Assembly: GCA_022496205.1 (NCBI GenBank)
Contig: WTXD01000001.1
Span: 62,001 to 126,000 of the forward strand
DNA from: Gloeopeniophorella convolvens
Lineage: Eukaryota > Basidiomycota > Agaricomycetes > Russulales
Direction: 5' to 3'
DNA: 64,000 nt
Under the pieces are notes generated by a model, which was not told the origin of the DNA, made no database searches, and was given only the letters and a program-made list of their open reading frames with translations. Below, piece after piece: positions 17,551 to 27,936 of the stretch; within the stretch, counting starts at the first letter, position 1, and every line of letters begins with the position of its first letter. A program made the position numbers and the translations under genes.

Positions 17551-18346
17551 TCAAGACTCGCCTTTGCCACGTACCTCCGCCTTTTGTGCTCCACCTAGAT
17601 CAGCGAACACAGCCGCCACGCTCTTCCCCTTTGCGTCCCGTATAGCTCCAAGTCGATTCCCGGCATACGCCCCCACGAGAACGCCAGGGATGTTGGCGAC
17701 GATGAAGCCGAGCCCCGCACCCGATACGGCACCTAGCCAGGCCCACCATGGGACGTGGCGCTCAACCTCTGGCCGAAGAAGCTAGCCCGAGGGTTAGCGG
17801 ACGATCTGCTGTGCGGGAGGAAAGTACGTACGTCTTCAAAGACATCCCCGAAAACGTGGTCTGCGTCTGGCCTCTGTTCTGATTGACCGGGGGTCGCTCC
17901 CGTCTGGCCTCCAGCTGCGCCACTGAACATGCTGGCAAACGTATTAAAGAAGCTACTCGAAGTATTGGGATCGTTCGTCTTCTCGGAGGACGGCCTGCTC
18001 GAGAAAAGTCTATCGTACTCGCGGCGGCGCTGGGTGTCCGAGAGCACATAATATGCATCCGCCACTGCCTAAGAAGAGAGCGTCCTTCGGTTACGTTAAG
18101 GTGTATGAACTGGAGGCTGTATCGGACCTGGAATTTCTCCGTTGCCATTCTCTTTTCCTCAGGTAATGCGTTCGCCAGTCTGTCCGGGTGGGTCCTACGG
18201 TGCGCAGTCGGTTAGGCAGTGGGGAACGTTTAAGATAAAGCTTGTGCTCACTTCAAGGATTCCTTCCTGTATGCCTGTCTAACTTCTTCCGAGGACGCAT
18301 CCTTCGGTATATTCAGGATGCTGTAATAGTCTGGGAATGAGGACAT
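17551..18346 (-). CDS. J-domain co-chaperone with glycine-zipper tail
   Basis: DnaJ/Hsp40 protein of about 200 residues that would stimulate an Hsp70. The J-domain begins at the start codon (MSSFPDYYSILNIPKDASSE, 18346) and continues over two introns: RQAYRKESLK, then THPDRL with the essential HPD motif (about 18196), then ADAYYVLSDTQRRREYDRLF (about 18005-18065). A Ser/Gly/Gln linker follows. After a GTACGT intron the last exon holds WWAWLGAVSGAGLGFIVANI and PGVLVGAYAGNRLGA, a glycine-zipper-like hydrophobic segment that probably inserts in a membrane, and the chain ends GGAQKAEVRGKGES. The frame is open upstream of 18346 as far as 18709, but the standard J-domain start makes 18346 the best choice. 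There are no CxxCxGxG zinc fingers, so it is not type I. Confidence 0.88.
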
Positions 18347-19497
18347 AGTAGCGACGGTCAAGGCGTGAGGGGTAGCACGGGGACGGAAGCGCAGAGCGAA
18401 CAACCCGCCGCAGAACAAGGTGACGTCATTGGCCCACGCCAGGTCTGTATTGGAGGGTACACCGCCCAACGCATCCGGACCCGTTTCCAAGGTTTTGGCG
18501 GATGGCACCGAATCGAGCACGCGTCGGCCTCTGTCAGATGTCATGTAAATTGTATTTTCAATGACGGAGCCGATATTATTTGGACCTCTGGCGTGAGCTC
18601 CCCTTGGCGTCTCAAATCGGGGGGGTCGACAGGACACCTTGTCGAACCTCAATCCGAGGTTGAGCTCTCGACTTAGAATTTTTTTGGCAGATGGACCCTC
18701 GCTTGCCACCTGGTCACGTGCCGCGCTACGGTCACAAGCAAATCACGAGCTACGGTTCAACTCGGTTCAATCCTCCACCTCGAGCTCTCCCCCCATGCAC
18801 AGCGTGCGTGGTCTCTCATCCGGCAGCACTGCTCTCCATCTCCTTTGTAACTTCTCCTCAACCCAACCCATATTACAACCCGAACTTCACAATCTGCTCT
18901 TCCAGATGGTTATAGGTGTGTCCATGCAGTCCCCGGTTGGTCCCCGGGTTTATTGTTCCAGTACTGACACCCTTGCAGTCCAGTAGTGTTATCCCCCGTT
19001 CTCCCGCTCGGTTTCATTGCATACCCCATGTACTAGATGTAGATTGTTGTTGTATATCAGAATAATGAAAGGGTATTTCCTTTAACCTGAATACCCCCAA
19101 TGCTTGCAGGCCCCAGGTCCGGCGAGAGCAGCCAGCCATTGGCTGCTGCGACCCGATGCTGATTGTCACGTGTGTCACGGGTAGCAACGCAGGGAGGCCA
19201 AACTAGCATCGATCCGGCCCAGAGTCCTGGGGTTGGACGGAGGTTTTGGCGGCTGGCATCAATCCGGCATCCAATTGGACCTCTAGCCGAGGCCCGACTT
19301 TCGGACCTCGAACCAAGGTTGGGGGCGTTTGGTGGTGTAATCAAGATCTCGAGCAACTACTACGCGCGCGCTACGTTGAGTCCGGAGCAAACATCCTTAG
19401 CCCATTAAAGGAGACTATATGTAACCCATTAGGCAAGTAAAGCAATCCTCAACGGGGTTTGTTCATAAATTAAGTCCTTTGAATAAATGTATCAAAA
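18347..19497. other. Intergenic region upstream of the J-domain gene
   Basis: 1.15 kb containing the J-domain promoter and the 3' flank of cupredoxin copy 1. No convincing exon, RNA gene or transposon end is visible. A short block with the core GGTTTTGGCGG appears near 18492 and again near 19242; I give it no weight. Confidence 0.45.
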
Positions 19498-20947
19498 TCA
19501 CATAAGGAAAGTGAGGCACATTCCGGCGGCAAGCGTGAGCAAAGCACCAGGGATGCTGGGCGACATCGCGCCGTTGCTGTTGCCAGACGCCTGAGAAGAC
19601 GAAGGCTGCGCAGCGGTGCTGGTGGCGGCACCGGTGCCGTTCAACTGGATTGCGAGAGCCTTGAACGCATCGAAATTGCGCGCAGAGCTATTCTCAGCGT
19701 TCACAGCGAACACCATTCCCGATCCACAGTGTCCATCCTGTCTGCACTGCATTCCGGAGCATGTTTCGTCAGAATCATCTGGAGCAAGTCAACCACGAGA
19801 AAGGGCACTTACGAAAGCCCACACCGGCGCGGTGTCATTGATCGTCAAGTTGTATGTCGGGAACTCCGTCGCATTCGCGCTGACAGGGTTGAACCCAGAG
19901 TCGAACCCGCCGTTCGACACACACGGTGATTCAAAGTTAGACTGCGTAGCCGTGTGATTCTTCTGGTGGCTATTACACAGTGTCCCGTCAGTCCTTGGCC
20001 GTCCCAGTGCTCACCCGCAAGCGACTGGCACTCACAACTCAAAGACGATCGTGTCACGCGGAAGGGCGGCGACCGACGGAGGGTCGAACGTCAGGCTGGA
20101 TCCACCCACAATCACCCTGATCACGTTGCCAGTGAGCGAGGCGGGAGTCGGCGCGGGCGAGTCGGGGAAGGACGCATATGTCGTCGTCCATGTCGACTGA
20201 GCCACAGTCACCGTCTGGGTGACGGTCACGACGGAATCCGGAGGCGGGATCGTCGCACTCCCATAAGCCGCAGTGTAGATCGTGGACGACGCAGACGGAG
20301 ATGAAGTGGAAGACGCCAGAGCAGCGCCCTCAGCAATGGCCGCGGCCTGGAAGTTGGCGAACGAGTTGGCCGTTCCATCGGCTCCAGGATTCACGGCGAA
20401 CACCATTCCCTTGCCGCAGTGGCTCGCCGTGGTGAACTCGCCTTGCTTGCAGTACGCCCAGATCGGCCCGGTCTGCAGGGGACAGTCAGCCTACCGCGTA
20501 GGATGCGTCCGGGACATTGAAGGGACGTACGTCGTTTACGGTAATGTTGTACGTCGGGAAGCCAGATGTAGTGCCGGGGGCGACCGGGAAGCTGTGACAT
20601 GCGTATCAGACAAGGTCAGGGCCATCGTCACAGTAAACTTACAATCCAGAGTCGAAGCCGCCGTCCAAGTGTAAGCAGGGAGTGGCGAAGGAGGACCGGG
20701 TGACGGTGTGATTTTTCGGGTTGAACTCAAAGACGACAGTATCTCCGACTGCGGCCCCGGTCTGTGCATGCGTTCGACTGTGATGAGGACAGGAAAGTCA
20801 GGTAGAGTCAGGCTGCGTGCTCACGATGTGAGTCGGGTTGTAGATGGTGTCGCCGGCAGCATCACCGACAGTGACATGCCACACCTGCTGTGCCGCCGCG
20901 GTCGAGAGGAGGGCTAGTCCGCTGAGCAATATTGTAGATCGGAACAT
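19498..20947 (-). CDS. Secreted two-domain cupredoxin, GPI-type, copy 1
   Basis: Extracellular protein of about 375 residues with two plastocyanin-like cupredoxin domains. It starts MFRSTILLSGLALLSTAAA, a signal peptide cleaved before QQVWHV. Domain 1 keeps the copper-site pattern His (NHTVTRSSF), Cys (IWAYCKQG), His (ASHCGKG) and Met (GKGMVFAV). Domain 2 repeats it as NHTATQSNF, VWAFCRQD, GHCGSG and GSGMVFAV. A Ser/Thr linker (SSTSSPSASS) separates them. The tail is Ser/Ala-rich and ends in a hydrophobic stretch (PGALLTLAAGMCLTFLM), as for a GPI signal. Six exons have introns of about 50-66 nt. All sequence from the signal peptide end to the last Ser-rich tail is shared with the copy at 33744-35181. 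Related fungal proteins are called extracellular serine-rich proteins; copper binding is inferred from ligands only. Confidence 0.9.
19634..20914 (-). repeat. 1281-bp inverted repeat, left arm
   Basis: The reverse complement of 33777-35057, equal in length with no gap. The only difference I noticed is at 20903 (C here, against A at 33788 on the + strand, whose complement is T). The identity includes all introns. It stops abruptly at both ends inside coding sequence: in the signal peptide at 20914, and just after the codons for AIQLNG at 19634. Confidence 0.95.
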
Positions 20948-21776
20948 AACCGTCAAGAGTTTAGATTAAGCAAGACCTAAGGAAAAGAGAAAGGAAAAGA
21001 GAAACAGTTGGTGGCCAGCTGTCTCGGTTGTCCTGTCGTTTTATACTAAGAGCATAGCCCCCTTTGGCCAGCAAGAAGGAGTGGGCATTTCACCTTCACT
21101 TCAAATTTTGGCTATCACGCGGATCCAGCTGAGACAATTCTGCGCAGGTCCGAGAATGCCGACTTGCACTGGTATAGTCATATTAGCGATCGGAATTTGC
21201 TATTTGAAGCACCGCCTGTCCATGATCCAATCACCAGCTGAGCCCTCGAAAAAAATGTTGGGACCCTTCCCCGCCAAGTCATGAGTATAAGAAACCTGGA
21301 CCGCAAATCCGAGTGGGAGAATTGTGCATTCTTGCAGGGTCTCTGGGAAGCTACCAGGCAGTGTATGGCGATGCGCTCGGTCCTCCTCCGCCACGAGCCT
21401 ATAGATCGGAAGGACCACCACGAACGGTGCCAGTGGCTGCCCTGTTTCAGTACCGTGGGTCGACAGTGTAGAACAAGTTCAGCTTGCGATGCACGTGGGG
21501 GTTACTCTGCCCACATGGCACGATAGAACGGATCAGCAAGCAAATACGAATTCCTACGAGTTCTCGCGGGGATGTATTTGCGCTTGGCAAGATGCCACAT
21601 AAGGTGGTCGATCCGCCTTCCGGAAGTCTCGATCCCCGGGGATACGGCGAAGCCAAGGGGGATATCGTTCCTGTAACGGTACGACTGCGATATCGATATT
21701 ACAGGTCGGTCTTCGACGTGCTACAGGAACAGAGTTGTGGCCGAAGCGACGTATTGACAACGGGAGCATGCCTAGA
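20948..21776. promoter_or_regulatory. Cupredoxin copy 1 upstream region with TATA box
   Basis: 829 bp between the start of cupredoxin copy 1 and the 3' end of the 7TM gene. On the - strand a TATAAAA box lies at 21039-21045, about 95 bp before the ATG at 20947. The rest shows no gene. The sequence does not match the upstream region of copy 2. Confidence 0.55.
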
Positions 21777-24300
21777 CTACTCGAATACGGGGCCGTCCTC
21801 TTCTGTATGTTGATTGGTGGGTCCGCTAATGTCCAATTTTGGATGCGGCGGCAAGCCCACGACTCGTGGACTTGAAGCGTGTTGTCGTCGTGCCCCGAGA
21901 GCTTGAGCATAGGTCGTGGGCTGGGATATACCGATGTTGGGGTTGGGCGGTGGTAACCTGATACGGTCCGTCTTCGCCACAGCCTCAGGAACGATGTGTC
22001 CCAGAGATGAAGGGCCTGCTCGACCGTAATTTGCGCCCTCCGGAGTTGGCCTTGGCCTATTCAACACACTGGTTGCTCTGCCCACCAGCAGAGGCCGAGC
22101 GAGAGCTACGTTCGACGGCCTCCGTTCGACAGTCACAATAGTCGCCATAGTAGCACTCCCAGGCTCTGATTCTGAATCCTGCGCCTTGAACGGATTCGAG
22201 GTTTGAGCAGAGTTGTAACCCGGGGAGGTCAAATCTGAGATTAACGCTTAAGCGCGAGACCGGCTTTCTGACGCGAGGAAGACGGACCTCCAATGAACGA
22301 AGTTACATCGTAGTGTGAAACATCCGAATCTGCGCGAGGCCTGAGATTTGCAGGGCTACCACTGCGCTGTTCCTCGCGCACGGTGACGGGAAGCCGAAGA
22401 GGTATCAGGCCCGACGTGGAAGATCGACGATTGCTGATAGAAGCTTCCCCAGACCGACGTGTTCTGGGGGGCACAGGAAAAATGCTGAGTGAAAACTCGC
22501 TCCTGCCGGAAGCAGATGTTGATACATTTCCTGCGCCTACGGACTCCCGGGTCCTGCTTTGCCCAAGAAGGTCGGATATCGGGGCTCCTGAAGTATCTTG
22601 GCCTCGATCCGGATCCTGCCTTGCCGCGAAAACCCGGAGTGTAGCTATGCTCTTCTCGAGTTCATTCTGTTCGCGCAATAGGGTTTCGAAGCCAGAAGAT
22701 CGCGAAGAAGCAACATGATCGTCGCCCAGTGGCCCGAACGCGCCGAGGGAATATGCACTTTCCCTCTTGGCCACAACTTCAGCCCGGAGACCGCTTCCAA
22801 TGCGCGAGTGACTTGTGACCGTTGGAGCAGCAGAAGAAATCGGCTGGGTGAATTCGTACACCAAACCATCGGAAAGTTGGCGACGAGCAGGAATGGGGGG
22901 CTTTTCGTCTCTTCTTGCGAGAGACGAAGTGGTCGGTGAATCCAAGCGAGGAGACGCGCTAACACGGTCTTGCCACCTGGCAATCTGCTCAGTGTCGCCA
23001 AGGATCTTTTCGGGGTATGAGATGGTTGTTGTAATCTCTTCCTCCCCGAGCGGTGGAGAAATCCCACGCTCTGTATCCTCCTCGGACCGCCAACGTTTCT
23101 CGTCCTCAGGTGTAGATTCGGAGCGAGTAGATAGGCTCGCCGGTGCTCCCCAGCCAAGCCAAGAAGATAGACGTCGGCCAGGCAATGGGCGCGATTGTCT
23201 TGGGTCAGCGTTGTCCGCGCCACTCCTGTTGAGCGAGCCAAGGCCATCGTCGTAGTATGACACATGGAGGCCGCGGAATGAAGACGCCCGTTTGGCGTGC
23301 GATGAGCCCGCGACGTTTCCGGATTGGTTGTGCGGGTAGAATAATGATATGAGAACTGAAACCGTGATCACATAGAGCTCAACGGCGAGCAGAAAGCGAC
23401 CAAGCGTCGATTCAGAAAAAGCGACTTCCAATAAAAGTCAGCAACGGTTTGAACCGCACGCCCACAAATAACATACAGCTTATCATATTCCCAACCCCAA
23501 TTCCCATGTTGATGAGCAGGACCATAAATGCAGCCAGGTAGTGGTAGAATGGCAACCACCGCGAAGGCGCATCGGCAATCAGGATGTTCAGCAAGAGCTT
23601 GACAACAAAAATTCCTGAAGAAGCGATTTCTATAGCGTTATCGACATCGTAAACGGGGCCGAATCGATGGAGGGATTGGATGATACGCCACAGAAATTGG
23701 AGGACCAGCACGGAGAGAGAGGCTATCAGGGTGGTCCATTGTAACATCAAACCTATCATTCCCCAGCGGGACCATTTTCCGCTGTGCTTCTGCGAGTTCG
23801 CAACTGAGGCCTGTTCGCAACGTGGGGGCTGGGCAACAAAGGTCCAGAAGAAGAAAAAGCGGAGCCCAGTGGCGATGCTGTACAGTGTCTCGCGCGTTAT
23901 GATAAGGGAGCGGACCAGCCCTTCGTTGGTGATATCCCCACCACCACGGCTTCTCCGCCGCACGAGGATTTGAGTGAGATCGGATATTGCGGCAAAGAAT
24001 GTGAAGAGAATTGAAGAGAACAAGAAGAAGTATGTCCTAGAGTAACCGTGAGTTGAGTTGGGCTGATCATGGTATAGAGTTCGTCGGGGAACTCACGCAT
24101 TGACTTTCTTCAGGACCACAAGAAGAGACATAGCACCGAAGCCCAACAAGCCAATGGAAAACACAGGAATGTCGGCCAACAGGGCGTCGACCTGCCACGA
24201 TCGGACATCATTAGATGGGCTGCATTGGGCAGTAGGAGTGACATGCGGTGCTTACAGCGGCACCGTCGCTGAGGCTAAGACCAGATGGAAATATGCTCAT
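21777..24300 (-). CDS. 7TM membrane protein with long Ser/Arg-rich tail
   Basis: Unassigned integral membrane protein of about 740 residues. The start MSIFPSGLSLSDGAA (24300) is joined by a GTAAGC intron to VDALLADIPVFSIGLLGFG. Seven hydrophobic segments follow: IPVFSIGLLGFGAMSLLVVL, YFFLFSSILFTFFAAI, LYSIATGLRFFFFWTFVA, IGLMLQWTTLIASLSVLVLQ, IFVVKLLLNILI, YLAAFMVLLINMGIGVGNMI and FLLAVELYVITVSVLISLFY. A basic loop (ILVRRRSRGG) follows TM2. After TM7 comes a hydrophilic, low-complexity tail of over 450 residues, rich in Ser, Arg and Pro. A 53-nt GT-AG intron (about 22237-22289) takes SFIG into DLTSPGYNSAQTSNP, so the gene ends at 21777 rather than at the in-frame stop at 22241. The topology is GPCR-like, but no family motif is recognised. 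Confidence 0.75.
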
Positions 24301-24863
24301 GGCCGCCCGCGGTGGCGGTGATATCTCGGTATGAAAAGGAAAGTATCCAAAGGATCTCCAGGACCAGTGCTACGACAGTGATAGCTTGAGCACACTGTCG
24401 AAGTAGAAGATGTTGATCTTGAACGTGGATCCGTGGCCACGGAAAGACCTAGCGTCCCGGTGGCTCAAAGGACTGGAAAAGAGGAACAGAACGAATGAAT
24501 GAAAGAAGGAACGAAGAAAGGAAAGGGAGGTGATCAGGAAAGGCGCGCGGGAACAACGCGGGAGTGGCCAAACTGTGAGCTGCTACAAACCTACCGTCAC
24601 GGCATCTGGTCACCATACGAGAAGCGGAGATCACACGGAGCCACCGTACCGGGCGGATCGCTCAATGTAGGCAACCAACATCAACCAGGCGAGGCGCTGG
24701 GCGTGAAAGTCGTATCTAGGGAGTAATTGAACTAGGCCCAGGAGCAGGTCGCCTCGTTGCCAAGCTAACACGCCCACTAAAATATGTTCTCCCTCTTGAC
24801 TATCAAAAATACAGGACCAACAATGCAGCCTAATTGTCCAGAGCAACCAGTCCGAACTCGGAA
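24301..24863. other. Spacer between 7TM and LIM genes
   Basis: 563 bp between two - strand genes, holding the 7TM promoter and the LIM gene 3' flank. An AG-rich run occurs at about 24478-24535. No gene is seen. Confidence 0.5.
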
Positions 24864-27711
24864 TCACACAGCGCCCCCCGTCAACTGCTGGACCAAAAAC
24901 ATTCCACGACCTTCGCCTCTCATGCCGATAGCCGACTTGGGCCGTGGGCGAAGAGTCCCCCTTGAACTCCCGCCTGTAAATTGGACAGCAACCTTCGTGG
25001 GACTACTCAGCTGCTTTGTTGGACTCAAGCGGCCACCAGTAATGTGTTTCGCGAGGGTGCTGTCAGTCGCACTCGACGCCCCGGTGAATTGCCTAGCAAG
25101 GGTCGTGCTTCCGGTATGCTGCGATGCGATACGGTCGGTCGGACCAGAGCCTGCCGCTGCGGCGTCATGCTCCTTAGGTTTGAAAGGAGACGGACGCGTT
25201 GGAGATGCCTGAGAGGACCGAAGTTCGAAAGGAAGAAGTGACTGTAGCGCAGTCAATAGTCAAATAACGTTTCCATGGTGCTGATTGGTGGGTAACACAC
25301 CAAGCAATCTCGACACCAGACGCCGCCTTGGCCTGTGTCCCTTTTGGCAGAACTGTCCAGCTGCTTGCCACAACCAGGCTGACCATTGACACGCCTCCCG
25401 CCACGTCCCTTAGCTTGTTTGCCACCACATACCAGGCACGACGAATGCCACCGCTGACCTTGCGGACCAGGCACGACGCCGCGCTCCATAGGCGATACAC
25501 TCTGAGAGCACCCCGGACAAGGAGTAGAGATACCAAAGCGCGGTACGGGGTTTGATGCATTTGATGCAAACTGCAACGGCGCAGAGTACCTACTAGAGAG
25601 ACGCGTCGTGGAGGATGACAATGATGGGAGTGAAGTAGATGAGTGGTGGCCTCGGGAGGGTTGGGGCGCTTCTGGGTGCCGGTTGCCAGTCAAAAGAACA
25701 TTCGCTGCGACGGATTTGCGAACGATAGACCTCTCTGTGGGAGCACACTAAGATTGTGCTTAGTTCGGTGTTACATGCCAAGCGTCATGCGAAGGGGAAC
25801 TCACGTCGAGGTGGCACGCACCCCTCACACCTCGAACGAACACCGCGCGGCCAGCTTCCTTCTCCTCAAACGGGCCATCACATATTCTGCATCTAAAGCA
25901 ATCTGCGTGATACAACCTGGGAAGTGAACTGGAGGAAGAAGGTTCCGGCACAGAAACGAATCGGCCTCCGTGTGCTACGTCGAACAAAGGAAGTGTGCAT
26001 TTCGCACACTTGGAGCTAGAAGGTGGTGAATGTATTTTCGCATTGCTCGAATCCTTCGTATATATGTCGAACGTTTCGCTCCTGAATTCCGTATTGCTGA
26101 TGCTTGACGAGGTAGATTTGACCGATCTCCCAGAGAGACTCGAGGGGGGCGAAGAGGAGAGAAGGCTGGCCGAGTCCTCGTGCTCGCCGCTTAGACTAGG
26201 TGGAGGAGAGGAGAGGCCCGAGGACATTGTAGCCGTGTCCGAATAATCGGATATCAACGAAGGGGTGGATACTACAGATGACAACGATAGCATCGAGTCC
26301 CTGTCTGTTCTAATTGATGAGGCCGAACCCTTGTGTCGAAGTAGACGGAAGTCCGAGTAGCGATCAGGACGTGCCGATGACTTCGTCGGAGTCTCTAGGG
26401 TATCAACAATAGCGCGCCCATCACCGGTCAAAGTCTGGAGGTTCCTATCGGAGATGCGGGGATCCGCTTGCTTCAAAAATCGCCTCTTAACGGCTTCAAT
26501 GGCTTCCGGAGTGACCTTTGTTGGAGACTTAGTAGTAGGACGCGGGGGAGTGAAGGTCTGTCGCGGGGATGCAGAAACGTCCCCTGGACGAGGAGGGATA
26601 GAGCGAACAGTGCGGTTACTTGTCGACGACGGAGAGGGAGGGGATGGAGGAAGCGATGCGGACTGGCGACGGGGAGGGGTGCTCGGTGGTGACACTTCAT
26701 CGGGAAGATGGGTAGAGTCCAGTCGACTGCGTTTTATATCAGTAGATCCACGACTTCGAATCCCAAGCAGGTGCTCTAGCTCCTCTATGGTAGAACTGCC
26801 CTGTCGACTCCTGCCTGGTGTGGTGGGCGGAGACGGCCTGATCGTGCTCAGATCCTCGGTGGCATCTTTCGTGTCGACGGCCGGTTTCGGTTTTCTGGGA
26901 GTGTCACGCCTATCAAGACACGTGTCGAAACAGTCTGCGCAGGACGGACGCCCGAGTAAATCCACCGTAGGATTGTCTCCAATATTCTTGTTACATCCTG
27001 AGCATTGGAAGCACTTCTTGTGCCAGACCCGACCAGCGTTCTCGACGAATCCACCCTCGCTCTTCAAAATCAAGACGGGGCGCGCGCACTCCACGCAGTC
27101 ACCACGCGATCCACCGTTCTGAGCAAAGCAAGAACGACACAAGAAGCGCACTCCAGTCGTGTCTGTCGGATCGGGATAAATTGTGGCGTCGGGTGGAAAG
27201 GGTGTCGAGCAGACGTGGCAATGAAAACTCTCCAATGTTTCCTTGGGCTGAAGCACCGAACCGTAGACTTTCGAGAGGTCAGAGGTGTATGGGGAAGGGA
27301 TGACATCAGGTGCAGACAAAATGGCCTCTCCATATGAAGTTGTTTGCTTGAGAGGGGACGGCGGACGTGAATTGGTGGCTGAGGCAATGTGCTCTGAGAC
27401 ACGGGAAGCAAGAGCAGCGGACTCGGAGCGAGGGGATTGCCACGGCTGATATGATGTGGAAGGACGTGGAGTTGTGGTGCGTCTCGGCAAAGCAGATGGG
27501 GTCGAACTCTTGGAAACGTAAGTCTGGGACCATCTGTCTTTGTTAGTGCCCTGGGCAGAGTGTTTGTTCCATTCTACAACGGGGGCTTGTGAGAGACAAC
27601 TTGAGCAAAATGAAGGACCCGGGGGAAATTAGTTCACTCACCGACCGGCACCCCACCACATTTGCAGCGGGCACCAGACACAATATCGCCGCAGCGACGA
27701 CAGAAAGCCAT
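24864..27711 (-). CDS. Three-LIM-domain protein, paxillin/Pxl1-like
   Basis: Zinc-binding scaffold of about 870 residues, probably acting at the actin cortex or in signalling as fungal paxillin-like proteins do. The start MAFCRRCGDIVSGARCKCGG (27711) carries a small Cys cluster, then an intron joins DRWSQTYVS. LIM 1 has CHVCSTPFPPDATIY and LCRSCF; LIM 2 has CVECARPVLI, WHKKCFQCSGC and SCADCFDTC (about 26900-27240). A Ser/Pro-rich linker of about 280 residues follows. LIM 3 begins KCAKCTLPLF, has YHADCFRCRICDGPFEE (about 25850-26010) and is completed across an intron by ACHLD joined to CAPTERS. A further Cys-rich block (CPGCSQSV, WHSSCLVCGG, WCRDCL) near 25275-25520 may be another, atypical LIM. 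The C-terminal exon ends VQQLTGGAV at 24864. Four introns restore frame. Confidence 0.85.
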
Positions 27712-27936
27712 CGAGTTGGTTGGCAGCAGGGCGTGGTCGAACCAAAATGGCAACCGAGTCGAACATTGGGACGCGGTCACGCGCCACGAAATGCGCACGT
27801 GGACTTGCACGTGATGCGCGTTTGTTTAAGTGGCTTTGGTTGGAAAGGGATTGCCTGATGAGGTCACGAGTCTTAACGTGCCCTCTTTCCCTCACTTTCA
27901 CCCGTACCACCAACACCTGCCCGCTACACGCACGAA
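27712..27936. promoter_or_regulatory. Shared divergent promoter, LIM gene / SAP-like gene
   Basis: 225 bp separate the two start codons (27711 on - and 27937 on +), so both promoters and 5' UTRs must lie here or overlap the genes. The stretch contains CACGTG at about 27798 (GCACGTGGAC) and again at about 27808 (GCACGTGATG), an E-box type palindrome often bound by bHLH factors. Function is inferred. Confidence 0.45.

Noticed and set aside
18347..18709. N-terminal extension of the J-domain protein to 18709
   Set aside because: The frame is open, but the extension is low in family character and the J-domain starts normally at 18346.
18461..19345. Direct repeat suggesting LTR relics (GGTTTTGGCGG core)
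   Set aside because: Only about 18 bp match; no LTR ends, primer site or polymerase fragments were found.
20032..20674. Long + strand frames inside the cupredoxin copy 1
   Set aside because: Antisense shadows; the same frames recur in copy 2 only because the DNA is identical.
26454..27122. 222-codon + strand open frame under the LIM gene
   Set aside because: Shadow of the LIM gene exon; the - strand carries clear zinc-binding Cys/His motifs.
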